From: JBFLVQ01 sp040758525
GTDB taxonomy: Bacteria; Acidobacteriota; Blastocatellia; Chloracidobacteriales; JADJPF01
Length of the DNA stretch: 9,773 nucleotides
Assembly: GCA_040758525.1 (NCBI GenBank)
Contig: JBFLVQ010000352.1
Location: 1-9,773, forward strand
Direction of reading: 5' to 3'
The notes under the pieces were generated by a model. That model saw only the letters and a program-made list of their open reading frames with translations, was not told where the DNA came from and made no database searches. Numbering within the stretch: the stretch's first letter is position 1; the number at the start of each line of letters is the position of its first letter. The position numbers were made by a program, and so were the translations under genes. Of the stretch, positions 1 through 6,257 are shown one piece after another.

Positions 1-602
1 TCCTTTGCCTTGCCCCGAAACCACCCCTTAACGATATTCAGTATATATCTGAAAAAGATTTTCCAGGGGTTATGTCGGGGCGGTTCAAAAGGGCGTGCAG
101 GCGGTTCTTCTCCTTTCTCGGCAGCCTCTTGATTAGCTTGTTGAGCCGCCTGTACAGCCTGCTGGAGCGCTTCCGCTTCCAGTTCTATGGCAGTAAAAAA
201 TTGACCTACCATCATTTTGGCGGCCCCTTGCAGCATACGCTGTCCTACGCTGGCAATCGTTCCTCCTACCTGAACATCGCCCTGGTAGTTTATTGTTGTG
301 TTGCCTTCCTGCTCCTCTAACTGAATCACCCCAGAACCTTTTACAAAGCCAGGTTTACCTTTACCCTCAACAAGCATCTTGTATGAGATAGGAGGCTGTT
401 TCTGTTCGATCTTTACTTTACTGTTGTAGACCCCATTAATAGAGCCAACGCCAACATTAAGCACGGTATCGTAACTGTCCTCACCAATCAGTTCCATCTT
501 CTCACAGCCCGGTATGCAGCGCTGTAGCACAGCCGGGTCATTAAGTAGTTGCCATACCTGCTCGCGGGGAAGCTTCAAAACATGCGAGCCATCCATCTTC
601 AT
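1..602 (-). CDS. coxG: CoxG, SRPBCC-family protein of the CO-dehydrogenase cluster (3' end outside window)
   Basis: The visible 200 codons begin at the ATG at 602-600, with GGAGGG 11 bases upstream, and run off the window edge without a stop. The fold is the SRPBCC/CoxG type. Seen are VWQLLNDPAVLQRCIPGCEK at residues 16-35, the KGKPGFVKGSG segment at 81-91, the QVGGTIASVGQRM segment at 111-123, and GQFF at 133-136. An Ala/Gln/Glu-rich linker (about 141-172) follows, then an aromatic and basic helix (NPWKIFFRYILNIVKGWF, 178-195) that looks like a membrane anchor. CoxG proteins are known to bring aerobic CO dehydrogenase to the membrane and have been linked to quinone delivery. It is the last visible gene of the operon, 7 bases after coxM. 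An in-frame second ATG at 596-594 is a less likely start. Identification is firm, but the exact role with a form II enzyme is inferred. Confidence 0.9.
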   Translation of the reverse strand, partial: MKMDGSHVLKLPREQVWQLLNDPAVLQRCIPGCEKMELIGEDSYDTVLNVGVGSINGVYNSKVKIEQKQPPISYKMLVEGKGKPGFVKGSGVIQLEEQEGNTTINYQGDVQVGGTIASVGQRMLQGAAKMMVGQFFTAIELEAEALQQAVQAAQQANQEAAEKGEEPPARPFEPPRHNPWKIFFRYILNIVKGWFRGKAK

Positions 603-609
603 GAGTTGG

Positions 610-1467
610 TTATCCCTCCAATGCAGCAAGGATTGCGCGATGAGTATAAACTTGCGCTAAATGTCTACGATACTGGTCCGACGCATGTATATCAGAAAGT
701 GGTTCAATACCATCGGCAGCATATTCAGATGCACTAGCGATTACTGACTTATCAAGTATCTTACCAGCCAATTCTGCTTCTACGCTCTTGGCTCTATAAG
801 CATGATCAGCAACACCAGTAACTCCTATAAAGGCAGCCGAGCATCTACCGGCATTATCGAGCCGCAAACGTACTGCAACGCCCACAATAGCAAAGCCAGA
901 GGCCGATTGTGGTACTTTCAGATAGGCTGTCTTTTCACCAGTAGTCAATGGCAGCTGAATGGAAGTAAGAATTTCACCTTCTTGAACTGCAGTTTGGAGC
1001 ATACCAACAAAGAAGTCTTCGGCATTTATCACACGTTGACCGTGATTACCAGCCAGAGAGATTTTTGCTTCTAGGGCAAGTATGCCTGCAGGCCAATCAG
1101 CAGCAGGATCAGAGTGTACTAGAGAACCTCCTATCGTTCCTCTATTACGTATCTGCATATCACCGATCTGAGCTGCTACTGCACCTAACAATGGGCATTT
1201 ATCTTTGAGTAGAGGAGAAGCCTCAATGGCATGGTGAGTAACGAGTGCTCCCAAATTTATCACATTGCCATCCTGCTTAATCTCTTTGAGACTAGCAATG
1301 CGTCCAATATCGATCAGGTATTTAAGCGAAGTTAGGCGCAGTTTCATTGTTGGGATCAAGCTATGACCGCCGGCCAGAACTTTCGCTTCATCACCATAAT
1401 TACTAAGTAGCGAGAGTGCCTCTTCTACTGTTTGAGGCGCGAAATAGTCAAATTGTGCTGGTATCAT
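610..1467 (-). CDS. coxM: CoxM, FAD-binding medium subunit of an aerobic CO-dehydrogenase-type molybdenum hydroxylase
   Basis: This 285-residue protein is full length for the family. It carries electrons from the iron-sulfur subunit to the membrane acceptor through FAD. The two FAD-binding motifs are intact: AGGHSLIPTMK at residues 32-42 and TIGGS at 111-115, the same positions as in the Oligotropha enzyme as I remember it. QIRNRGTIGGSLVHSDPAAD (105-124) is typical of the xanthine dehydrogenase FAD-domain family. A longer reading from a TTG at 1506 adds 13 residues, but the ATG at 1467 has AAGGAGG six bases upstream and gives the family-typical N-terminus, MIPAQFDYF. It lies 22 bases after coxL and 7 bases before coxG, so it is almost certainly co-transcribed with both. 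Confidence 0.96.
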   Translation of the reverse strand: MIPAQFDYFAPQTVEEALSLLSNYGDEAKVLAGGHSLIPTMKLRLTSLKYLIDIGRIASLKEIKQDGNVINLGALVTHHAIEASPLLKDKCPLLGAVAAQIGDMQIRNRGTIGGSLVHSDPAADWPAGILALEAKISLAGNHGQRVINAEDFFVGMLQTAVQEGEILTSIQLPLTTGEKTAYLKVPQSASGFAIVGVAVRLRLDNAGRCSAAFIGVTGVADHAYRAKSVEAELAGKILDKSVIASASEYAADGIEPLSDIHASDQYRRHLAQVYTHRAILAALEG

Positions 1468-1473
1468 CTTTTG

Positions 1474-1480
1474 CCTCCTT
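1474..1480 (-). promoter_or_regulatory. coxM ribosome binding site
   Basis: AAGGAGG (minus strand) sits six bases before the ATG at 1467-1465. It decides the coxM start against the longer TTG-initiated frame beginning at 1506, which would overlap the end of coxL. Confidence 0.85.
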
Positions 1481-1489
1481 CCAATCGGT

Positions 1490-3802
1490 TTAAGCTTTGG
1501 CCGCAATCAAGCGCCAGATCTTCTCTGGCCGCATAGGCATATCAATATGTCTGACACCTAGATGTTTTAGGGCATCAATGACAGCATTAACAATTGCTGG
1601 TGTTGCCCCGATTGTGCCAGCCTCACCTACGCCCTTAACACCTAATGGATTTACCGGTGTAGGCGTTTCTGTACGGTCTAGCTCAAACCAAGGACAGTGA
1701 TGCGCTCTAGGCAATGCATAATCCATCAACGTTCCTGTCAATAACTGGCCACTCTCATCATAAACAACCTCTTCGTAGAGAGCTTGACCAAGCGCCTGTA
1801 CAATACCGCCATGAACCTGACCCTCTACAAGCATAGGATTTATTACATTGCCACAATCATCTACTGCAACATAACGTAGAATCTTTACATCGCCAGTCTC
1901 TTTATCAATTTCTACCGCGAGTATATGGCTACCAAAAGGGAAGGTGAAATTGGTTGGCTCAAAGAAGTGTGTTGCCGAAAGACCTGGTTCAGTATTGGGA
2001 GGTAGTTCCCTAGCTAAATGCGCAGCCAATGCGACTTGTTGTATGGTAAGAGAATTGCCATTGACATGGAATTTGCCATCTTCAAATTTAACTTCTGACT
2101 CGCTGGCTTTAAGTAGATGTGCAGCAATACGTAGTGCTTTCTCTTTTACCTTATCTAAGGCCATTACCATTGCCGTGCCACCCACTGCTGTAGCTCTACT
2201 GCCAAATGTGCCTATCCCATATTGCACTATCGAAGTATCGCCGTGTAGTACCAAGACATCTTCCATTGCTACACCTAGGTAATCAGCCGTGATCTGGGCA
2301 AAGCTGGTCTCCTGACCTTGACCATGGGGAGAGGCGCCGGTAAGCACAGTCACTTTACCAGTAGGTTCGACTCTTACCGTTGCGCTCTCCCAACCACCTG
2401 CTGCCATTGCTGAAGATGGACCAAGCGCACAGATCTCTACATAACTGGAGACGCCTATACCAAACAGTTTACCCTCTGCTAATGCCTTTCGTTGTCGCTC
2501 GCGCAGCCCTTGATAATCGGCCATCTCAAGCGCTTTATCGAGCGCGGCAACATAGTTGCCACTATCATAGGTTAACCCTGTTGCCGTCGAGTAAGGAAAT
2601 TCATCAGGACGAGGAAAGTTTTTACGACGTACATCGACTGGATCTATAGATAATTCCGCTGCTACTATATCCATCACTCGCTCAATCACGTAAGTTGCTT
2701 CTGGGCGGCCTGCGCCACGATAGGCATCGGTCGCCATCTTATTAGTGAATACACCTGTCACATACATACCTATTGCAGGGATCTTATAACTGCCAGAGAG
2801 CATTAACCCGGTGAGAGTTGGTATAGCTGGGGTAAGCAGTTGTAGGTAAGCGCCCAAATCTGCGATCACAGTATATTTTAGACCTAATACAGTGCCATCG
2901 TTTTTACAGGCGATCTCGATTGTACCGCTTTGACCACGGCCATGAATGGTGGCAGCAAAATTTTCCCGGCGTGTCTCGATCCATTTTACTGGTTTGGCCA
3001 ATTTCATAGAGATAAAACCAAGCGCGGCTTCTTCTCCATAGACATTCAATTTACTGCCGAACCCTCCTCCTACTTCTGGAGTGATCACACGCAAGCGGTT
3101 TTCTGGTAGATTGAGCATTACTGCCAGTTGAGTACGTAACAAGTGTGGGATCTGTGTTGATGACCAGACTGTCAGTTCCTGTTCGCCAGGTAAGTAACGT
3201 GCAATTACCCCACGTGGCTCCATCGCAATGGGAGCCAGCCGTTGATTTACCATATATTGTTTAATAACACGATCCGCAGACTTAAATGCTGCTTCAATCT
3301 CTCCCCCTTCAAGTTTCCAGTTAAATGATAGATTAGTACCAAATTCATCGTGGATTATTGGTGCCCCATCGGCAATCGCGGTCTCTGCATCAACTACAGT
3401 ATCGAGAGGGTCGTAGTCAATCTCCACCAGTTCTGCACCATCTCTGGCAAGATAACGATCGGTTGCTACTACTGCCACTACAGGCTCGCCTACATAACGA
3501 ACCTTGCCAATTGCCAGGACAGGATGGAAGGGAATTTTAAGACCCTCAAGTTGGCCAGCTACTGGCAGCGTTCCAACTTGATCTTTTAAGTCGGCACCAG
3601 TAAAGACTGCTACCACACCGGGCAATGCCAGTGCAGCATCAATATTAATTGAATTGATATGTGCATGTGCATATATGCTACGTACAAATGCAACGTGCAA
3701 TAGATCGGGGAGATTTATATCATCAACATAATGTCCCAGACCGGAGATAAGGCGTGGGTCTTCAGTTCGTTTAATTCGTTCGCCAATAAATTTTTTCACC
3801 AT
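1490..3802 (-). CDS. coxL: CoxL, form II molybdenum-binding large subunit of a CO-dehydrogenase-like hydroxylase
   Basis: This 770-residue protein is the catalytic subunit of a xanthine-oxidase-family molybdenum hydroxylase that binds the Mo-molybdopterin cytosine dinucleotide cofactor. The small N-terminal domain opens with the usual IGERIKRTEDPRLISG (residues 6-21). Cofactor contacts visible are VGGGFGSK (244-251), PHGQGQETS (492-500) and GSRATAVGGTAM (534-545). The active-site base is Glu727 in GVKGVGEAGTIG (721-732). The diagnostic loop reads AYRGAGR (360-366). Form I enzymes, proven to oxidise CO, have AYxCSFR with a copper-binding cysteine, and here that cysteine is Gly363. The protein is therefore form II, whose physiological substrate is uncertain. 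It starts at ATG 3802 with AAAGGAG seven bases upstream, and the coxS stop lies in that spacer. Confidence 0.96.
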   Translation of the reverse strand: MVKKFIGERIKRTEDPRLISGLGHYVDDINLPDLLHVAFVRSIYAHAHINSINIDAALALPGVVAVFTGADLKDQVGTLPVAGQLEGLKIPFHPVLAIGKVRYVGEPVVAVVATDRYLARDGAELVEIDYDPLDTVVDAETAIADGAPIIHDEFGTNLSFNWKLEGGEIEAAFKSADRVIKQYMVNQRLAPIAMEPRGVIARYLPGEQELTVWSSTQIPHLLRTQLAVMLNLPENRLRVITPEVGGGFGSKLNVYGEEAALGFISMKLAKPVKWIETRRENFAATIHGRGQSGTIEIACKNDGTVLGLKYTVIADLGAYLQLLTPAIPTLTGLMLSGSYKIPAIGMYVTGVFTNKMATDAYRGAGRPEATYVIERVMDIVAAELSIDPVDVRRKNFPRPDEFPYSTATGLTYDSGNYVAALDKALEMADYQGLRERQRKALAEGKLFGIGVSSYVEICALGPSSAMAAGGWESATVRVEPTGKVTVLTGASPHGQGQETSFAQITADYLGVAMEDVLVLHGDTSIVQYGIGTFGSRATAVGGTAMVMALDKVKEKALRIAAHLLKASESEVKFEDGKFHVNGNSLTIQQVALAAHLARELPPNTEPGLSATHFFEPTNFTFPFGSHILAVEIDKETGDVKILRYVAVDDCGNVINPMLVEGQVHGGIVQALGQALYEEVVYDESGQLLTGTLMDYALPRAHHCPWFELDRTETPTPVNPLGVKGVGEAGTIGATPAIVNAVIDALKHLGVRHIDMPMRPEKIWRLIAAKA

Positions 3803-3806
3803 CTTC

Positions 3807-4301
3807 TCACTCCTTTCCCGCCTTTACAGATTCACCGCTCAATTGCTTACTGGCATAACGTACTGCTTCGACAATATGCTGGTAGCCTGTACAACGGCAG
3901 AGATTACCGGCTAAGCCATCGCGTATCTCTTCGTCACTAGGTTGGCGGTTACATTCTAATAGAGCGTGTGCAGCCATTATCATTCCTGGTGTGCAATAGC
4001 CACACTGCAGACCATGGTGAACCCAAAAACCCTCTTGTACTGGATGGAATTGGCCGTTTTGGGCGAGACCTTCAATTGTCACTACCTCACTGCCATCAGC
4101 CTGTACAGCTAGCACAGTACAGGATTTTACTGCTGCGCCATCCATTTCAACTGTGCAAGCACCACATAGACTGGTCTCGCAGCCAATGTGTGTGCCGGTC
4201 AGACCTAGCGTATCACGCAAGAAATGGACCAGCAGCAAGCGTGGCTCCACCTCTCGCTGATAAGTTTTCCCGTTAACCTTCACTTGAATCGTCTTTTTCA
4301 C
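3807..4301 (-). CDS. coxS: CoxS, [2Fe-2S] small subunit of an aerobic CO-dehydrogenase-type molybdenum hydroxylase
   Basis: This 164-residue protein carries two [2Fe-2S] clusters that pass electrons from the molybdenum site of CoxL to the FAD of CoxM. The N-terminal plant-ferredoxin-type cluster uses Cys41, Cys46, Cys49 and Cys61 (GCETSLCGACTVEMDG, 40-55). The C-terminal helical cluster uses Cys100, Cys103, Cys135 and Cys137 (QCGYCTPGM and LCRCTGY). All eight cysteines are present. The start is a GTG at 4301-4299, preceded by a modest AGGCAGG about six bases away. The stop is four bases from the coxL ATG, so translation is probably coupled. It is the first gene of the operon. The S-L-M order is typical of form II clusters, while form I clusters are usually M-S-L. 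Confidence 0.96.
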   Translation of the reverse strand: MKKTIQVKVNGKTYQREVEPRLLLVHFLRDTLGLTGTHIGCETSLCGACTVEMDGAAVKSCTVLAVQADGSEVVTIEGLAQNGQFHPVQEGFWVHHGLQCGYCTPGMIMAAHALLECNRQPSDEEIRDGLAGNLCRCTGYQHIVEAVRYASKQLSGESVKAGKE

Positions 4302-4658
4302 AGGCTACCTGCCTTTCTTTCGCGCTTGGCGAAGTTAACGCTGAGAGTATTAGTGCGGATTGAGAAGTTACATTTATTTGTGATGTTTCAGTTGCAAATT
4401 CTCTTCAAAAAAGCAGTTTATGGCAAGTCTTCTCGGATATTGTTAGTTGCCAATCGGCAAAATCCCTATCTGTTATCAATATGCGATATTATCACGATAG
4501 TAATAGTACAAGCAGAAAACTGCATAGGTAGGTAGTGCAAAAATTTTTTTCTTTCCAGAATACAAAATTAAAATAAATCCGTTATAAGTATTTGAAACCG
4601 ATCTGCTAACACAGGAATTGAGCCAACAATAAGGCCAGGTGGCAGGAAAGGAGGTTTT
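4302..4658. other. Divergent intergenic region between the cox operon and the short TPR gene
   Basis: This 357-base AT-rich stretch holds no convincing gene. It must contain the promoter of coxSLMG (leftward) and probably that of the TPR gene at 4659 (rightward). I could not pick a -35/-10 pair on either strand with confidence. Visible structure is a perfect short dyad at 4447-4460, an AT-rich imperfect dyad with CTATC (4466-4470), ATATGCGATAT (4479-4489) and GATAG (4496-4500), a TAGGTAGGTAG tandem near 4525-4535, and a run of T near 4544-4550. Confidence 0.6.
4447..4460. promoter_or_regulatory. Short perfect dyad, possible operator upstream of coxS
   Basis: TTGCC, AATC, GGCAA forms a perfect 5-bp inverted repeat with a 4-base centre, about 146 bases upstream of the coxS start in the divergent region. 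A dimeric regulator could bind here. A 5-bp dyad can also occur by chance, so this is a candidate only. Confidence 0.25.
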
Positions 4659-5009
4659 ATGTCCTGCCCAAGTGCTAGATTTTCCTTAACAGGGCCGTCG
4701 ATTCACGATCTCGATGCATTATTGAGAAGGGGGCAAATTTTAGCGAAAACAGGTAATGTTTTTTTTGCTTCTGGATATTTGCGAACTGCGATAAAATACT
4801 ATGAGTTGGCCTTGTTTGTCTTTCATCAGTTAGGCAAGCAGAGTGCTGAATGTACTTTAGCTACCAATTTGGGTAATGCATACGTTGATTTAGGTGAGCC
4901 GGATCGTGCGCTACAGTATTATCAGATCGCGATGAACCTATATCAGCAGATATGTAACTACGATAGAGAGCAAGAGTCACTCTACAATATGGGAGTGTCT
5001 TGGCTGTAA
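4659..5009 (+). CDS. Short cytoplasmic TPR protein, apparently truncated in its third repeat
   Basis: This 116-residue protein begins at an ATG with AAAGGAGG four bases upstream. It has no signal peptide or membrane segment. Two tetratricopeptide repeats are clear: about residues 26-59 (GNVFFASGYLRTAIKYYELA) and 66-99 (NLGNAYVDLGEPDRALQYYQ). A third begins at 106-116 (ESLYNMGVSWL) and is cut by a TAA after its first half-helix. The repeats resemble the regular TPR arrays of scaffold or signalling proteins, which usually have many copies. I read the other two forward frames past the stop and saw no continuation of the TPR pattern. A simple recent frameshift is therefore not obvious, and either an old remnant or a genuinely small adaptor is possible. 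TPR domains mediate protein binding; the partner is unknown. Confidence 0.7.
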   Translation: MSCPSARFSLTGPSIHDLDALLRRGQILAKTGNVFFASGYLRTAIKYYELALFVFHQLGKQSAECTLATNLGNAYVDLGEPDRALQYYQIAMNLYQQICNYDREQESLYNMGVSWL

Positions 5010-5020
5010 CCAATAACGCT

Positions 5021-5040
5021 TTCCCCTAACGATTAGGGAA
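5021..5040 (+). terminator. Small hairpin after the short TPR gene, weak terminator candidate
   Basis: CCCTAA (5024-5029), loop CGA, TTAGGG (5033-5038) form a perfect 6-bp stem. Flanking TT/AA extend it past a one-base C bulge. It begins 14 bases beyond the stop of the TPR gene. No U-run follows (the next bases are TCTTAACC), so it is not a classic intrinsic terminator and may instead protect the 3' end. Confidence 0.3.
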
Positions 5041-5042
5041 TC

Positions 5043-5088
5043 TTAACCAATCATCATTTGCCCAGAGTGGCATATTAACCTTTTAACC
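5043..5088 (+). repeat. Three TTAACC direct repeats upstream of the secreted TPR gene
   Basis: TTAACC occurs at 5043-5048, 5075-5080 and 5083-5088. The last two are 8 bases apart and each is followed by TTTT. Spaced direct hexamers ahead of a promoter can be activator sites. A TATTAT at 5109-5114 could be a -10 element, but no well-spaced -35 was found, so regulatory meaning is speculative. Confidence 0.25.
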
Positions 5089-5119
5089 TTTTTCTAACTA
5101 AATATAGCTATTATCTCTG

Positions 5120-5150
5120 CCATTGTTAAGATGCAAGCCTCTAACAATGG
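5120..5150. promoter_or_regulatory. Perfect 9-bp inverted repeat upstream of the secreted TPR gene
   Basis: CCATTGTTA (5120-5128) and TAACAATGG (5142-5150) are exact reverse complements around a 13-base loop. The repeat ends 57 bases before the ATG at 5208. A TATTAT (5109-5114) just upstream could be a -10 box, which would put the dyad at the transcription start, either as an operator or as a 5' leader hairpin. A separate perfect 5-bp dyad, TTCGA ATTC TCGAA, lies at 5181-5194 next to the ribosome binding site. Confidence 0.4.
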
Positions 5151-5207
5151 TGGGATCGTTTACCTGAGCAACCAACAATTTTCGAATTCTCGAATCAAGG
5201 AGGGCGT

Positions 5208-6080
5208 ATGTTACGGTATTGGTTAATGGTTTCTCTCTTCGTAAGCATGACTATGGTAAGTGCACAAGCTCAGTTTCGTCCTGTTGCTACCGTTGCTTGT
5301 GGCGATGAATATAATGAGTTGCAGGAGATTGTTAAAGCTCCTGCTGCAGCTCAGCGGATTGAGCTTGGTCAGCGATTCCTTAAAAAGTATCCTGACAGTA
5401 AAGCTCGAGGAGTAGTTTACCGCCAACTTGTCTCTGCGCTGATTGGAGAAAAAGATTTTCCCCAGGCCGTCTTGGTTGCACAATGTGCCCTTAGCGAAGA
5501 CCCTGGTAATCTCACTGTGATTGCCGAGGTTTGTTGGTTGGCCAGCGAGCGTGCTTGTAATAGTGATTTAAGCTACGCTACGCTGGCAGGTGAGCTAGGA
5601 CGTAAAGCTATTGAGATGATAAATAATGGCAGTATCCCTTATGAATATAATGAGGATACTTGGCCGAAGCAGCGCGAGAATTTTCTTGGCGGATTACATA
5701 AATCCTTAGGGATTGTTGCCTTTCATTTAGGACAATGGCAAGAAGCGATCGAGTATTTCCGCACTTCCACAACGATGTTGCCAAGCGATCCCTATAGCTA
5801 TTATCTGGTTGCCAAGTGTCTTTACAATCAGACTGCTGCCACAGAGAAAACCGCTGCTAAAGTGACGGAAAAGGCAGAAGCGAACGAGATTATTCTCCTT
5901 AATTTGGCGCGCGCACTGGTCCTTACCGAACAAGAAAATTACCAATGGTTACGTAGTTCGATCGAGTCAGAAATAGGTTATCTCAGTCAACAGATGAAAC
6001 TTGCTAAGCCAATTGATCATTATGTTGAAATCGTGAGAAATGAGTTGAACACTACCCTTAAAACTTCTCCTAAACCGTAA
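5208..6080 (+). CDS. Secreted TPR-repeat protein of unknown function
   Basis: This 290-residue protein starts at an ATG with AAGGAGGG three bases upstream. Residues 1-22 (MLRYWLMVSLFVSMTMVSAQ, then AQ) form a classical signal peptide with likely cleavage after an SAQA-type site, so the protein is probably periplasmic. A TPR-like helical pair spans about 45-101 (RFLKKYPDSKARGVVYRQL, then ALSEDPGN). A second, clearer TPR is at 163-196 (LHKSLGIVAFHLGQWQEAIE), running on to about 208. An Ala/Glu/Lys-rich charged stretch (209-225) leads to a helical C-terminus. The FLKKYPDS signature is common in secreted TPR proteins of acidobacteria. I see no enzymatic motif. It is a single transcription unit: a leader dyad lies ahead of it and a good terminator follows 70 bases after the stop. 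Function is not recognised; a role in a cell-envelope protein assembly is only a guess. Confidence 0.85.
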   Translation: MLRYWLMVSLFVSMTMVSAQAQFRPVATVACGDEYNELQEIVKAPAAAQRIELGQRFLKKYPDSKARGVVYRQLVSALIGEKDFPQAVLVAQCALSEDPGNLTVIAEVCWLASERACNSDLSYATLAGELGRKAIEMINNGSIPYEYNEDTWPKQRENFLGGLHKSLGIVAFHLGQWQEAIEYFRTSTTMLPSDPYSYYLVAKCLYNQTAATEKTAAKVTEKAEANEIILLNLARALVLTEQENYQWLRSSIESEIGYLSQQMKLAKPIDHYVEIVRNELNTTLKTSPKP

Positions 6081-6150
6081 ACAGCTTAGCCTTGGCTCTA
6101 TTGGCCAGCTTCCTGTTGAATAATTAACCCAGTAGACGAAGCCCTCTTTA

Positions 6151-6187
6151 GTCCGCATCGGCAATTTAGTCGGTGCGGGCGTTTTAT
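6151..6187 (+). terminator. Intrinsic terminator of the secreted TPR gene
   Basis: A 12-bp stem (6151-6162 with 6169-6180, including three G-U pairs) with a 6-base AATTTA loop is followed by the T-rich GTTTTATT. It lies 70 bases after the stop at 6080. It should separate the TPR transcript from the vault-like gene, which then needs its own promoter or read-through. Confidence 0.85.
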
Positions 6188-6216
6188 TCTCTGCGCTAGC
6201 TTGGCTCTCTCTTATG

Positions 6217-6257
6217 ATAAACTCTCCGCTGGCAAATTTAATGTTAGGAGAGTTTAT
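6217..6257 (+). promoter_or_regulatory. Perfect 11-bp inverted repeat burying the ribosome binding site and start of the vault-like gene
   Basis: ATAAACTCTCC (6217-6227) and GGAGAGTTTAT (6247-6257) are exact reverse complements around a 19-base loop. In RNA the stem would pair the GGAG of the ribosome binding site and the first two bases of the AUG at 6256, so translation would be blocked until the stem opens. This is the layout of a cis-acting translational switch or RNA thermometer. The alternative is a DNA operator. A TATGAT at 6213-6218 could be a -10 element, though no good -35 accompanies it. A transcript starting just after it would lack much of the left arm, which would favour the operator reading. 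Confidence 0.6.
6246..6250 (+). promoter_or_regulatory. Ribosome binding site fixing the start of the vault-like gene
   Basis: AGGAG lies five bases before the ATG at 6256. Earlier in-frame ATGs at 6214 and 6241 lack a comparable site. The protein from 6256 also begins, like eukaryotic MVP, a few residues before the first repeat. Confidence 0.75.

Noticed and set aside
72..1074. Plus-strand open frames across coxG and coxM
   Set aside because: They are antisense to well-identified minus-strand genes, lack ribosome binding sites and show low-complexity or improbable protein sequence.
1468..1506. Longer TTG start of coxM at 1506
   Set aside because: It would overlap the coxL end and ignore the strong AAGGAGG six bases before the ATG at 1467. 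Motif positions match the family from 1467.
4466..4500. AT-rich CTATC/GATAG imperfect dyad as an operator
   Set aside because: The outer arms are two bases off symmetry relative to the ATAT-GCG-ATAT core, and AT-rich matches of this size are expected by chance.
4302..4535. Plus-strand open frame running from inside coxS into the divergent region
   Set aside because: It begins antisense to coxS, has no ribosome binding site and shows no recognisable protein features.
6214..6255. Longer start of the vault-like gene at 6214 (14 extra residues)
   Set aside because: There is no ribosome binding site before 6214, the extra residues fall in the inverted repeat, and MVP homology begins right after the ATG at 6256, which has AGGAG at proper spacing.
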